Counted from the stretch's first letter, positions 8,808-17,264 are shown. The stretch is DNA of 64,000 nt from Firmicutes bacterium UBA6806 (GCA_002452745.1 DKFC01000012.1:169918-233917), one strand, 5' to 3'. Numbers and translations: made by a program. The notes: generated by a model not told the origin, from the sequence alone.

Positions 8808-9407
8808 ATGATTCATGAAAAAACGCAGAAGCGCTACATTGTCAAAACAGTACCTCTGGAAAGAGCAGGCAGAGAACTGAGTATTTTAAAGGCATTAAAT
8901 GGAAATGGATACCCTTATTTGCTGGGGTATGAAATCGTCAACGGCGTAATGGAGATTAAGATGGCAGAAGTGGAGGGCACCTGCTTGGGAGAGACGAAGC
9001 TAGATGCGTATAATTGGATTGAGATTTTCAAAAGCCTCGTTCGAAAAATTGAATACCTCCATCAACAAAACATTCTGCACAGGGATATCAGCCCCAATAA
9101 TATCATTATTGACAGTTGCCTAGAGCCCCACTTGATAGATTTTGGGAGCGCCGCGTTTCTCACTGGCATATCTGAGGAGACCGAAATTGTTGGCACGCTA
9201 AAATATGCTGCACCAGAAGCTGTTTTTAATCCAAAGGGCTATCGAGAGAGCAGTGACTATTATGCCCTTGCAAAAGTATTTTTGGAGAAACTGACGCCAT
9301 ACTATAATCATTTGCCGCCGACTTTTTTAGAATGCCTGTCGAAGTGTACGCAGATTATTCCAGAAAGGCGATGCAAGAATGGTGCAGAATTGCTTATGCT
9401 GTTGTGA
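8808..9407 (+). CDS. Compact eukaryotic-type protein kinase lacking the glycine loop
   Basis: 199 residues from ATG 8808, preceded by GAAAGGA. Kinase motifs: Lys13 in YIVKTV (VAIK position), Glu23 in helix C, HRDISPNN (91-98) as the catalytic loop, DFGSA (111-115) for magnesium binding, and APE before an ESSDYYALAKVFLE segment. The protein begins at beta strand 3, so the nucleotide-binding glycine loop is absent, and the upstream in-frame codons do not encode one. The C-lobe is also short. The catalytic residues are intact, so low activity is possible. It lies 110 bases after the pilin-like genes and may regulate that apparatus (inference). Confidence 0.75.
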   Translation: MIHEKTQKRYIVKTVPLERAGRELSILKALNGNGYPYLLGYEIVNGVMEIKMAEVEGTCLGETKLDAYNWIEIFKSLVRKIEYLHQQNILHRDISPNNIIIDSCLEPHLIDFGSAAFLTGISEETEIVGTLKYAAPEAVFNPKGYRESSDYYALAKVFLEKLTPYYNHLPPTFLECLSKCTQIIPERRCKNGAELLMLL

Positions 9408-9502
9408 TTCTAAATATTAAAGCCTATTTTAATACAATCTTAATCAAAGGATGATATGATAAAAGCAACTATTTTAACTGGCATCAGAAAAAAGGAGTGC
9501 AT

Positions 9503-11203
9503 ATGAAGGCCAAAATATCAGTTGCAATGAACTTTATCCTCATCATCTTATTGAGTGTATCTGTATTCTTCTTATGGCAGATTAACGAAAAATACCAGCG
9601 CTTATCTTTGACGCTTCTGAATCCAGAAGAGGGGCAACATAGAACTTTTGTCCAGGGACAGTGGTTGGAGGGGAAGAACTTTATCGTTGAAGATGAAAGA
9701 GTCTTTTTATCTCTAAGTGCCTTCGAAGCTGCAATAGACAGCGAGGTGACACTCTCTGGAACTGGGCAGCGAATTTATGTGAAGGTAGCCAATATAAGAC
9801 ATGATTTTGAAGATGAAATGCTAACTCAATATATTGAAGCAAATTTAAATGATATCAACATCCCGCTCCTCTACAGGGAGTCAGTGGCTTATCTGGATAT
9901 GGAATTAATTGAAAGGCTCTATCCTGTATCCCATCACTATTTTGCGGAAAGCGACAACCTGATTGTATTTTCAAACGAAGGCATTCGGCGAGGTCGTATT
10001 TCACCGCAAACAGACAAGTATCAAATGGTCAATGCAGAGTACTTTAAGACCGACACATCTGCAAATGAAGAGAACCTTTGGATTTTGACATCAGAAGCAA
10101 GCGAGCGAGACACCTCCTACTATGAAGCAGTGGATGAAACGGGAAAAATCGTGTACATCAAACGAGGGAAGGTCAGTGATCTAGGTGCCGTTACAGTGGA
10201 GCAATCTGAATTCAAATCGGTTGAATCTAAAGTAGCCCAGCCATTCAGCTTGACATTTGAAGTCATCGACCGGTATGAGGATAATTTTAAGAAATCTAAG
10301 ACTGCCTTTGATGAGGGCATCCACGTGGTTTCACCGACGTGGTTTAATCTCAACATAGAGGGCATCGTCATCAACAGTGCCGATTATAACTATGTGAGGA
10401 CTGCCAAACATCAGGGTGTGACAGTTTGGGGACTCTTTAAGAATAACTTCGACCCCAAATGGACTGAGTCATTGGTAAATTCAGAAGCATTTACAAAAAA
10501 AGCAGTGGCACAGATGCTTCTATACTCTGCAATTTATGATTTAGATGGCATCAACATCGACTTTGAAAATGTTTACTTGAAAGACCAACGGGCATTGACG
10601 GCATTTGTAACCGAATTATCATCCGCAGGAAGTCGCCACGGACTGACTCTGAGCATGGATGTGACCAGACCGAAGGGCAGTGATACGTGGTCAAAAGTCT
10701 ATGACCGATCAGCCCTTGCAAAGCAAGTGGACTACATGGTGCTTATGGCCTATGATGAACACTGGGGATCAAGTCCAATTAGTGGTTCAGTGGCCTCGAT
10801 GGGATGGACAGAAGACTCTATAACCATGTCACTGGAGGAGATTCCAAGAGACAAACTCGTACTCGGCATACCTCTTTACATGAGGGTTTGGCATGAGACA
10901 CCTGTCTCTGGGAATAAGTATAAGAAAGTTGGCTCTCAGGCCATCACTTTGGCGGCTTATGACAAACTCAGAGATGAAAAAAACCTCAGTCCCGTTTACG
11001 ACAGTGATTCGGGTCAGTACTATACTGAGTACTTTGAGGGAAAAGACAAATACAGGATTTGGATTGAAGATGAGAGTGCTCTCTTAAAGAGATTGAATAT
11101 GATGGACGATTACAACTTGCCAGGTGTGGCAACTTGGAGACGTGGTTTTGAAAGAAATGATACTTTCACTGTCATATTTGAGGCTCTTAAGTTGAAAAAA
11201 TGA
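9503..11203 (+). CDS. GH18-family glycoside hydrolase (SleL/YaaH-like), membrane anchored
   Basis: 566 residues from ATG 9503, which has an AGGAG site; the GTG six bases earlier overlaps that site. An N-terminal signal anchor (FILIILLSVSVFFLW) precedes about 240 residues that resemble a copper-amine-oxidase N-like or SH3-like region. The GH18 barrel follows, with catalytic motif DLDGINIDFE (346-355; Glu355 is the predicted acid). VDYMVLMAYDEHWGSS and GIPLYMRVW are typical of the spore-cortex or cell-wall N-acetylglucosaminidase branch. It probably cleaves peptidoglycan glycan strands. It is transcribed alone; a TATGAT -10 box lies at 9455-9460. Confidence 0.85.
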   Translation: MKAKISVAMNFILIILLSVSVFFLWQINEKYQRLSLTLLNPEEGQHRTFVQGQWLEGKNFIVEDERVFLSLSAFEAAIDSEVTLSGTGQRIYVKVANIRHDFEDEMLTQYIEANLNDINIPLLYRESVAYLDMELIERLYPVSHHYFAESDNLIVFSNEGIRRGRISPQTDKYQMVNAEYFKTDTSANEENLWILTSEASERDTSYYEAVDETGKIVYIKRGKVSDLGAVTVEQSEFKSVESKVAQPFSLTFEVIDRYEDNFKKSKTAFDEGIHVVSPTWFNLNIEGIVINSADYNYVRTAKHQGVTVWGLFKNNFDPKWTESLVNSEAFTKKAVAQMLLYSAIYDLDGINIDFENVYLKDQRALTAFVTELSSAGSRHGLTLSMDVTRPKGSDTWSKVYDRSALAKQVDYMVLMAYDEHWGSSPISGSVASMGWTEDSITMSLEEIPRDKLVLGIPLYMRVWHETPVSGNKYKKVGSQAITLAAYDKLRDEKNLSPVYDSDSGQYYTEYFEGKDKYRIWIEDESALLKRLNMMDDYNLPGVATWRRGFERNDTFTVIFEALKLKK

Positions 11204-11275
11204 CAGATTAATTTCAAAAATGAATGATTTGATAAAAAAAGTTTCAAATTTAACAAAAAAATCACTTAAATTATA

Positions 11276-11304
11276 TTGCAATTCCACTGGAGATTCGCTA
11301 TAAT
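11276..11304 (+). promoter_or_regulatory. Promoter of the small zinc-ribbon gene
   Basis: TTGCAA at 11276-11281, a 17-base spacer and a perfect TATAAT at 11299-11304. Confidence 0.75.
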
Positions 11305-11384
11305 TATCTCAAGAAGAATAATTGTATACAATCATACGTTAATGCTAGTGGGCATTTAAAAATAATTTCAGTGAGGTGAATATT

Positions 11385-11543
11385 ATGAAGAATGTTGTAA
11401 AGGGAAATCAATTCAAAGTAGATTATTGTAAAAGATGTGGCGATGAAAAGAAAGTGAACAAATTTGGTTTGTGCAAGGGCTGTGAAAACGAAGTGGATTA
11501 TGAATATTCACTGATGTACGAAACAAAAACAAGAGAGCACTAA
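11385..11543 (+). CDS. Small zinc-ribbon protein (52 aa)
   Basis: The ATG at 11385 has a GAGGTGAA ribosome site. The 52-residue peptide has two knuckles, CKRCG (residues 15-19) and CKGCE (30-34), a complete four-cysteine zinc ribbon. Its tail is acidic and tyrosine rich. A strong promoter lies 80 bases upstream and a strong terminator follows, so this is a real monocistronic gene. I do not recognise a specific family; zinc ribbons this short often bind nucleic acid or proteins. Confidence 0.75.
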   Translation: MKNVVKGNQFKVDYCKRCGDEKKVNKFGLCKGCENEVDYEYSLMYETKTREH

Positions 11544-11576
11544 ACTTAATATCGAACACGATTAAAGTAAAATGGC

Positions 11577-11610
11577 AAAAGTCCCAAAGGAATCCTTTGG
11601 GACTTTTTTT
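11577..11610 (+). terminator. Strong terminator after the zinc-ribbon gene
   Basis: AAAAGTCCCAAAGGA pairs with TCCTTTGGGACTTTT across a minimal loop and runs into seven T residues. Confidence 0.92.
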
Positions 11611-11616
11611 CTGCCA

Positions 11617-11646
11617 TTGACATGCTGCGCCAACATTTGATACAAT
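11617..11646 (+). promoter_or_regulatory. Promoter of the ATP-grasp gene
   Basis: TTGACA at 11617-11622, an 18-base spacer, then TACAAT at 11641-11646. The ATP-grasp ATG is at 11673 behind GAGGAGG. Confidence 0.7.
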
Positions 11647-11672
11647 TTTGATGATTTCAACGAGGAGGCGCT

Positions 11673-12884
11673 ATGAGAGAAGCCGTCATAACCGACGTTA
11701 GATATAGAATGACACTGACAGCGATTCGATCGCTGGGTAAGAAGGGAATCCCGATAACCGCTGTGGAGTTTGAGGATTCAGAACCCGTTGAGCGAATGGG
11801 ATTTTATTCAAAGTATGTGACCCACTGTCGAATTGTGCCAAACCCAAGTGTAGACGAAGAACTCTTTGTCAATGGACTCATGACTATTGGTAAAGATATT
11901 TATTCAAGAACGGGTGAAAAGCCAATTCTCATTGTAACTGGCAGTAAGTCCATGGCAGTTCTCACTAAGAATTTTGTGAAACTGCTGCCCTATTATGAAT
12001 TTAACTTGGTGGATTTAGAGACCTATTATGAAGCAAACAATACGTATAAGCTGTCCAAAATTGCGGAGATGGCGGAAGTTCCCTTTCCAAAGACGACGTT
12101 TTTAAAAGAGGATGAGACAATTTTTATGTTGTCGCAGAGGATTGCCTACCCTGTGGTCATTAAATATAGAGAAGGGGAGAAACTGCCGCTTAAAGCCCAT
12201 GAACGCTATAAGATTGTTCACAAGGCAGAGGAATTTGTCAATCACTATTCAATCATGCACAGCATCCAGCCGCAGCCCTTGGTTCAAGAGTACATTTCAG
12301 GAGCAGGCTATGGCGTTTCGGTGGTGTTTGACAGCAGTCATCGACCAGTGGAAATATTTTGTCATAAGCGTTTGAGGGAATACCCAGTGAGTGGTGGGCC
12401 CAGCACATTATGTGAGAGTATTTGGGATGAGCGCATGGTGGGATATGCCATAAAACTATTGGCAGCTCTCAAGTGGAAAGGGTTTGCCATGGTGGAGTTC
12501 AAAGGAGACTTAAAAGGCGATTTGAGGCTCATGGAGATAAATCCGAGATTTTGGGGGAGCATGCCTCTCTCACTCATAGCAGGATGCGATATGCCCTTTG
12601 CCTACTATAAATCTGCCATGCAGCTAAAAACCAAGCATCTTGGACACGCACAGTTTAGAAATCGGTATCGGCTTCACACGAAAATGCAATATCTCGTTCA
12701 GGATACTTTGGCGACTATTGGCTACTTCAAGAAAGGCCATTACAATCCACTGATTTTAATTCGATTTATGATAGATATTCTCGATCCACGGGTCAAAGAC
12801 GGGTTGTTTACACTGGATGATGTTCAACCGGGGATTATGTACATTAGGCAAGCCCTATTTAATCGAAAGAAGAAGGCGCCATAA
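11673..12884 (+). CDS. ATP-grasp ligase (carbamoyl-phosphate-synthase-like)
   Basis: 403 residues. The N-terminal Rossmann-like preATP domain (AVITDVRYRMTLTAIRSLGKKG) is followed by an ATP-grasp domain: YPVVIKYREG is the lysine strand, QEYISGAGYGVSVVFD the hinge, and MVEFKGD..LMEINPRFWGS the metal-binding Glu and Asn-Pro-Arg. Such enzymes join a carboxylate to an amine via an acyl phosphate. The C-terminus has no obvious membrane helix. Downstream PHP and polysaccharide-deacetylase genes suggest a role in modifying a surface polymer or small envelope molecule (inference). Substrates are unknown. Confidence 0.85.
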   Translation: MREAVITDVRYRMTLTAIRSLGKKGIPITAVEFEDSEPVERMGFYSKYVTHCRIVPNPSVDEELFVNGLMTIGKDIYSRTGEKPILIVTGSKSMAVLTKNFVKLLPYYEFNLVDLETYYEANNTYKLSKIAEMAEVPFPKTTFLKEDETIFMLSQRIAYPVVIKYREGEKLPLKAHERYKIVHKAEEFVNHYSIMHSIQPQPLVQEYISGAGYGVSVVFDSSHRPVEIFCHKRLREYPVSGGPSTLCESIWDERMVGYAIKLLAALKWKGFAMVEFKGDLKGDLRLMEINPRFWGSMPLSLIAGCDMPFAYYKSAMQLKTKHLGHAQFRNRYRLHTKMQYLVQDTLATIGYFKKGHYNPLILIRFMIDILDPRVKDGLFTLDDVQPGIMYIRQALFNRKKKAP

Positions 12885-12939
12885 ACAAGAGGAAGGCCTT
12901 ATCAACAAGTGGAAGACTCCCTCAACAAGTAAAGAGTTC
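12884..12939. repeat. Three 20-bp direct repeats between ATP-grasp and PHP genes
   Basis: AACAAG recurs at 12884, 12904 and 12924. The first two units share AACAAG(A/T)GGAAG and the third decays after AACAAGTAAAG. The array begins at the ATP-grasp stop codon and ends before a TAGAAT box, so it may include upstream binding sites for the next gene. Confidence 0.6.
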
Positions 12940-12975
12940 ATAATTATAGAATAGAGAAGCGAAAGGAATTGTTTG

Positions 12976-13806
12976 ATGAAGATAGATTTTCATGTTCACT
13001 CTGCCTATTCGGAAGATTCTTTTCAGAAATTTGATGAGATTATTCAGCAGGCAGAACTCAGAGGGCTGGATGGAATTGTCATACTGGATCACAACACAAT
13101 AGAGGGAAGAGATGTGCTAAGTCAGTATTTGGACAGGCATTATGGTGAAATTCCAGTTGACGAAAGGCTTCTGGTGATTCGGGCGGGAGAGTATTCCACA
13201 GAAGAAGGGCATTTGGTCGTTATTGGACTAAAGACGCCGATTGAAGATGTGCTCAGTCTCTCTGGCAAGTGGTATGCCTGCAAAGATGTGGTAACCGAGG
13301 CCAAACGGCAGGGGGCAACCATTATACTTGCGCATCCTTACAGATGGAAAAAGAGACTTCCAAGTCAATGGCTTTTGGAACAAATTGACGCAGTGGAGGT
13401 TTTCAATGGTCGGACTTGCTTTGTAAAGGGAAATTGGTCTGCCAATGAAAGAGCTGTTGAATTGGCAAAGAAGATGAATCTTCCAATAGTGGCAGGCAGC
13501 GATGCGCATTTGCCTAGAGAAATTGGGCGAAGCTATGTGACTTTTGACTGTGAGAGAGAGGCATTTGACCCGCAGAGACTCTGGCGATACAACTCAGAAG
13601 CCCACGGACATCTGGGACATCCCATCTACGAAGTCATCAGTCAGATTTATAAATTTTCAGTAAAAAAACAGTATGGTTCAATTCCCAAACAATTGGTTAA
13701 GGCTGTCTATGGCAGCTTGGTTTATCTTTATGCCCATATTGTCCCCTCGAAATTTCTCAGGGGAAAAGTTATGGTGTATCACGCAGCGGATGAGGAGCAC
13801 AGATGA
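12976..13806 (+). CDS. PHP-domain phosphoesterase
   Basis: 276 residues from ATG 12976, with GAAAGGA upstream. Motifs: DFHVHSAYSED (4-14), DHN (about 37-39), GEYS, ILAHPYR and GSDAHLP. These give a full PHP metal site. The C-terminal 60 residues are basic and hydrophobic and do not belong to the PHP fold. The stop codon overlaps the ATG of the polysaccharide deacetylase gene (ATGA), so the two are coupled. The substrate is unknown; bacterial PHP proteins of this size include nucleotide and histidinol-phosphate phosphatases. Confidence 0.85.
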   Translation: MKIDFHVHSAYSEDSFQKFDEIIQQAELRGLDGIVILDHNTIEGRDVLSQYLDRHYGEIPVDERLLVIRAGEYSTEEGHLVVIGLKTPIEDVLSLSGKWYACKDVVTEAKRQGATIILAHPYRWKKRLPSQWLLEQIDAVEVFNGRTCFVKGNWSANERAVELAKKMNLPIVAGSDAHLPREIGRSYVTFDCEREAFDPQRLWRYNSEAHGHLGHPIYEVISQIYKFSVKKQYGSIPKQLVKAVYGSLVYLYAHIVPSKFLRGKVMVYHAADEEHR

Positions 13807-15266
13807 TACTATTTGAAATACTTCGGAAAATAAACAGACATGTAAAAAGACAGAAAAAAATAAGAGCGGGGAGATATCTGTCACCAGTGAGGCGAATAGA
13901 GCGTGTGTATCCCCTAAAAGGTGAACGCGTTTGTGCCATGACCTTTGACGATGGGCCAAGTGCCCTGCCACCCAGCCCACCTGTGGAGAAGTCCGAAGAA
14001 AAGGGGCTGACAGAGGTACTGATGGATACTCTAGACCGACATGAGGCTGTGGGAACTTTTGACTGTGTTGGGAGTACCCATGAAAATTATCCGGACAAAC
14101 GTGGGAAACTGCACACCGCCAAATGGGGGGGCACGGCTCACGATCACTACCCTGATTTTGAAAGAGACCATATGGCGGGCATTATCAACCAGCCTGAACT
14201 TGGCAGTAAAATTCTGGCAAGAGGGCATGAGATGGCAAATCACGGCGGAAGGCATGTGATCTTCGGGCCGATGAAACTGATTTATGATTCGAGGGAAGCA
14301 CTTAAAGACCTACCGGATGTGCTGTCGGACTTGACCCTGTTTCACAACTTTGCATATGATACCTTTGGCAAGTCACCAACCTTCTCTAGGCCGCCGCACT
14401 ACATAGACGGCATACGTGGCAGATACAGTGCCTATGACGCTTATGCCCACATGGGGTATCAGTATATGGCAGCCAGTTTTGATGGAGGTGGGTGGAAACC
14501 GAGCAAGGGCAATTATGAGGAGGATGTCAACCTCATGGTCACGCCAATGGAGAAGGCGCTCTCAGAAAATCCCAATAGCTTGAACGGACAGATTATCTTC
14601 CAAAAAGATGGTTTCAACATGTCCTTGCAGACGCCTATTGCACATGCGCTTGAGAGGCAACTCGAGCTCTTGAAATCAAATGGATACCGCGTTATCGGCG
14701 TTGATGCGCTCGTGTCGATGTCTCCTTTTGAAGACTATGGGGAAGGTCATGAGAATTTTGAAATGGCAAGAGATTTAGTCAACGCTGGTTTCATTGTGGC
14801 TTATCAAAACAACAGTTTTCAACCTGATCGCCTGTTGACATTTGGCGAATTGGTAACCATGACCACGCCCAAGGATCTCCATGTGGCACTTTCCAAACTG
14901 GAAGGGTTTCCGCTTAGATCGGACTTCGATTACGAGGCGTGGGATTTAGAGCGCATACAAGAGGCCAAAGTTATGCTGAGACGGTCACATCCTTATTTTT
15001 GGCACTTTAAATACGCCGTCTCAAAAGGGTATTTATCCGAAATCAGAAGTGACTGGGATGTGGATGATAAAGTGAATCCCATGCTCTTGAAGGCATATCT
15101 AACAGGCGTCATAAGAGGTTATGCTCAAACGGCCTTTGAAGAGAATCAAGTCAGAGCCTGTGAACTGCTCCTTGAAAAATTAGAGGGCAGGAAAGAAGCG
15201 CAAATGACTAGAGAAGAGGTTTTGCCATTCTTGTATGAAACACTGAAAAGTGTGAATTTACTATAA
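13803..15266 (+). CDS. Polysaccharide deacetylase-like protein with SLH-like tail
   Basis: 487 residues. NodB-fold motifs: TFDDGPS (47-53, metal Asp), HEMANHGGRH (HxxxH metal pair) and FSRPPHY (active-site Arg). About 90 residues separate the first two motifs, an insertion relative to typical NodB domains. The C-terminal 165 residues contain ARDLVNAGFIVAYQ..FQPDRLLTFGEL and a second related stretch, KYAVSKGYLSE..VNPMLLKAYL. Both resemble degenerate S-layer homology repeats. No signal peptide is visible, which is odd for a surface enzyme. It is coupled to the PHP gene. Confidence 0.75.
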   Translation: MILFEILRKINRHVKRQKKIRAGRYLSPVRRIERVYPLKGERVCAMTFDDGPSALPPSPPVEKSEEKGLTEVLMDTLDRHEAVGTFDCVGSTHENYPDKRGKLHTAKWGGTAHDHYPDFERDHMAGIINQPELGSKILARGHEMANHGGRHVIFGPMKLIYDSREALKDLPDVLSDLTLFHNFAYDTFGKSPTFSRPPHYIDGIRGRYSAYDAYAHMGYQYMAASFDGGGWKPSKGNYEEDVNLMVTPMEKALSENPNSLNGQIIFQKDGFNMSLQTPIAHALERQLELLKSNGYRVIGVDALVSMSPFEDYGEGHENFEMARDLVNAGFIVAYQNNSFQPDRLLTFGELVTMTTPKDLHVALSKLEGFPLRSDFDYEAWDLERIQEAKVMLRRSHPYFWHFKYAVSKGYLSEIRSDWDVDDKVNPMLLKAYLTGVIRGYAQTAFEENQVRACELLLEKLEGRKEAQMTREEVLPFLYETLKSVNLL

Positions 15267-15291
15267 ATTCTTATCTATTTTGAGGACTTTG

Positions 15292-15300
15292 TGTTATAAT
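15292..15300 (+). promoter_or_regulatory. Extended -10 promoter of the pantothenate leader
   Basis: TGTTATAAT, a TG-n-TATAAT extended -10 element. No good -35 is seen at 17 bases. The predicted transcript starts near 15307. Confidence 0.6.
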
Positions 15301-15306
15301 AAACAG

Positions 15307-15470
15307 TGATAGTACCGTGAGGACTATACGCTTTTAAACAATGACTCAAAAATCGAATAATTGTTTATTCGAAAACTACAAAATCTGCTCAGAGCATTTT
15401 GCCAGGGACGGAAATAGCAAAAGTTATGATAACATAGCTCTTTTTGTCTTGGACAGAAGGAGCTTTTTTA
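15307..15470 (+). ncRNA. Candidate cis-regulatory leader RNA of the pantothenate operon
   Basis: About 160 bases lie between an extended -10 promoter and an intrinsic terminator, ahead of the first gene at 15494. Local hairpins include ATAGT..ACTAT (near 15309), CGAATA..TATTCG (near 15355) and TTTTGC (15397-15402) with GCAAAA (15417-15422). GCAAAAG (15417-15423) can instead pair with CTTTTTG (15440-15446) inside the terminator, which would form an antiterminator. That is the layout of an attenuator or riboswitch. Pan-type RNA motifs are known before panBCD genes in Bacillota, but I cannot confirm this one matches. Confidence 0.5.
15436..15469 (+). terminator. Intrinsic terminator inside the pantothenate leader
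   Basis: AGCTC..TTGTC pairs with GAC..GGAGCT and is followed by six T residues. It lies before, not after, the operon, which implies conditional read-through. Confidence 0.7.
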
Positions 15471-15493
15471 ATGCCGTTAATATGGAGGGACCT

Positions 15494-16342
15494 ATGAAAA
15501 TTGGATTTATTGGCGCCGGAAAAGTCGGTCAGACATTTGGTCGATATCTAAAGCAGTCGGGACATGAGATCACAGGCTATTATAGCCGGACTTATGATCA
15601 TGCGGTTGCAGCTTCTGAGGCGGTAAATGGAAAGGCCTTTGAAACGGTGTCAGCTCTGGTTGAAGAGACGGAAATACTCCTTATTACGGTTACCGATCAG
15701 GCAATAGCAGAAGTAGCTGAGACATTGAAGAAAATTGATTCTACTTGGAACGTCAAAGTCATCGCACATATGAGCGGTGCAATGCCCGCCTCTATTATGG
15801 CGCGAAGGGATTTGACCTACTATGCATCGGTACATCCGCTACAATCTTTTGCAGTTGTGGAGGATGCATTTGAGCAAATGGGGAAAACCATCTTCAGCGT
15901 AGAAGGCGATGCAGAGGCAAAAGCCCTTTTTAAGTCGCTTCTCAATCATCTGGGAAATGAGGTCATCTTACTGACAGAAGCGCAAAAGGTGGATTATCAT
16001 ATGGCAGCCGTCATTGCGTCCAATTACTTGGTGACGTTGATGGATTTCGGCATCTCGAGACTTGGCGAAATTGGAATTGATGAAGCAATCGGATTAAAAG
16101 CGTTATTACCACTTATTAAAGGCACTTTGACGAATCTCGAAACGCTTGGAACGGAAAAGGCGTTGACCGGACCTATTGCAAGAGGTGATTCCAGAACGGT
16201 TGAAGCGCACTTGAAAAAATTAGACGGCGAGGCGAAGACGCTGTATAGGGCACTTGGACGTGCGACGGTTAAAATCGCACAGAGAAAGGGCCTTGAGGCG
16301 GGAAAAATAAAGACGCTCGGCGATCTCTTGAAGGAGGAATAA
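15494..16342 (+). CDS. panG: Rossmann/DUF2520 oxidoreductase, probable alternative ketopantoate reductase
   Basis: 282 residues from ATG 15494, which has GGAGGG five bases upstream. Reading on to an earlier ATG would run through the leader terminator. The N-terminus KIGFIGAGKVGQTFGRYL is an NAD(P) Rossmann loop, and ASVHPLQSFA and KVDYHMAAVIASNYLVTL are typical of the DUF2520 family. PanG-type ketopantoate reductases of this architecture supply the PanE step in organisms that lack panE. Being the first gene of a panBCD operon supports that role here. The four genes together would convert ketoisovalerate and aspartate to pantothenate. Confidence 0.75.
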   Translation: MKIGFIGAGKVGQTFGRYLKQSGHEITGYYSRTYDHAVAASEAVNGKAFETVSALVEETEILLITVTDQAIAEVAETLKKIDSTWNVKVIAHMSGAMPASIMARRDLTYYASVHPLQSFAVVEDAFEQMGKTIFSVEGDAEAKALFKSLLNHLGNEVILLTEAQKVDYHMAAVIASNYLVTLMDFGISRLGEIGIDEAIGLKALLPLIKGTLTNLETLGTEKALTGPIARGDSRTVEAHLKKLDGEAKTLYRALGRATVKIAQRKGLEAGKIKTLGDLLKEE

Positions 16343-16343
16343 C

Positions 16344-17168
16344 ATGGTATCGACAGCAACATTTTTGGAGATGAAAGCAAAAAAGGAAAAAATAACTGTA
16401 CTGACGGCTTATGATTACGCCACGGCGACTTTACTGGATCAGGCAGGTGTAGACTGTCTTCTGGTGGGGGATTCACTTGGAAACACCATGCTAGGCTATT
16501 CTGATACCCTATCCGTGACAATGGATGACATGGTGCATCACGGAAAAGCTGTGGTCAGAGGGGCTAAAAATGCAATGGTCGTTGTGGATATGCCCTTCTT
16601 ATCCTATCACATCAGTGCTGAAGAAGCGGTTAGAAACGCAGGTAGATTGATAAAGGAAACGGGCTGTAAAGCCATAAAACTGGAAGGTGGATTTCAAGTA
16701 AAGGACAAACTGGAGGCAATTATAAAGGCTCAAATTCCAGTTATGGGGCATTTGGGACTCACACCGCAATCAGTAAATGTCCTCGGAGGCTTCAAAGTTC
16801 AGGGAAAATCTGAAAGTCAAGCTCAAAGACTCATCGAAGAGGCGAAAATGCTTGAAGAAGTTGGCTGTTTTGCAGTCGTACTGGAATGTATTCCCGCAAA
16901 GCTGGCGGAGATTATCAGTGCGCAAATCAGCATTCCCACTATTGGGATCGGTGCTGGTGCGGACTGTGATGGACAAGTTCTGGTGATTCAAGACATGCTG
17001 GGCATGTATTCGGACTTTAAACCGAAGTTTGTAAAGCAATTTGCCGTTTTAAAAGATACCATCAATGATGCGGTTAAAAATTACTGTGATGAAGTTAAAA
17101 CAGGTGCTTTTCCAAGTAAGGAGCACACATTTAAAATAGATGACAGCGTGCTTGAAAAACTGTATTAG
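16344..17168 (+). CDS. panB: 3-methyl-2-oxobutanoate hydroxymethyltransferase
   Basis: 274 residues, the usual PanB length. Family signatures are LTAYDYATATLLDQAGVD, LVGDSLGNTMLGY (metal ligand Asp), DMPFLSY, KLEGG, GHLGLTPQSVNVLGG and GIGAGADCDGQVLV. It transfers a hydroxymethyl group from methylene-tetrahydrofolate to ketoisovalerate to give ketopantoate. The gene begins two bases after the panG-like stop codon with a GGAGGA site. About 100 bases with a hairpin separate it from panC. Confidence 0.97.
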   Translation: MVSTATFLEMKAKKEKITVLTAYDYATATLLDQAGVDCLLVGDSLGNTMLGYSDTLSVTMDDMVHHGKAVVRGAKNAMVVVDMPFLSYHISAEEAVRNAGRLIKETGCKAIKLEGGFQVKDKLEAIIKAQIPVMGHLGLTPQSVNVLGGFKVQGKSESQAQRLIEEAKMLEEVGCFAVVLECIPAKLAEIISAQISIPTIGIGAGADCDGQVLVIQDMLGMYSDFKPKFVKQFAVLKDTINDAVKNYCDEVKTGAFPSKEHTFKIDDSVLEKLY

Positions 17169-17213
17169 GATAAGGAAAAAACACGCAAAAGCAAGCACTA
17201 TAAATTTGAAGAT

Positions 17214-17250
17214 GAGAGACGGGCTCAGGACAGGTGTGAGCCGTTATCTC
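17214..17250 (+). promoter_or_regulatory. Bulged hairpin upstream of panC
   Basis: GAGA/TCTC, ACGG/CCGT and CTCA/TGAG form one interrupted stem with single-base or two-base bulges around a nine-base loop. It ends just before the panC ribosome site AGAGGGAG. It has no T tract, so it is not a terminator. Confidence 0.45.
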
Positions 17251-17264
17251 AGAGGGAGAACAGC

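Noticed and set aside
15341..15493. N-terminal extension of the panG-like protein from an earlier ATG
   Set aside because: It would be translated through the leader terminator, and ATG 15494 has a strong ribosome site and the expected Rossmann start.
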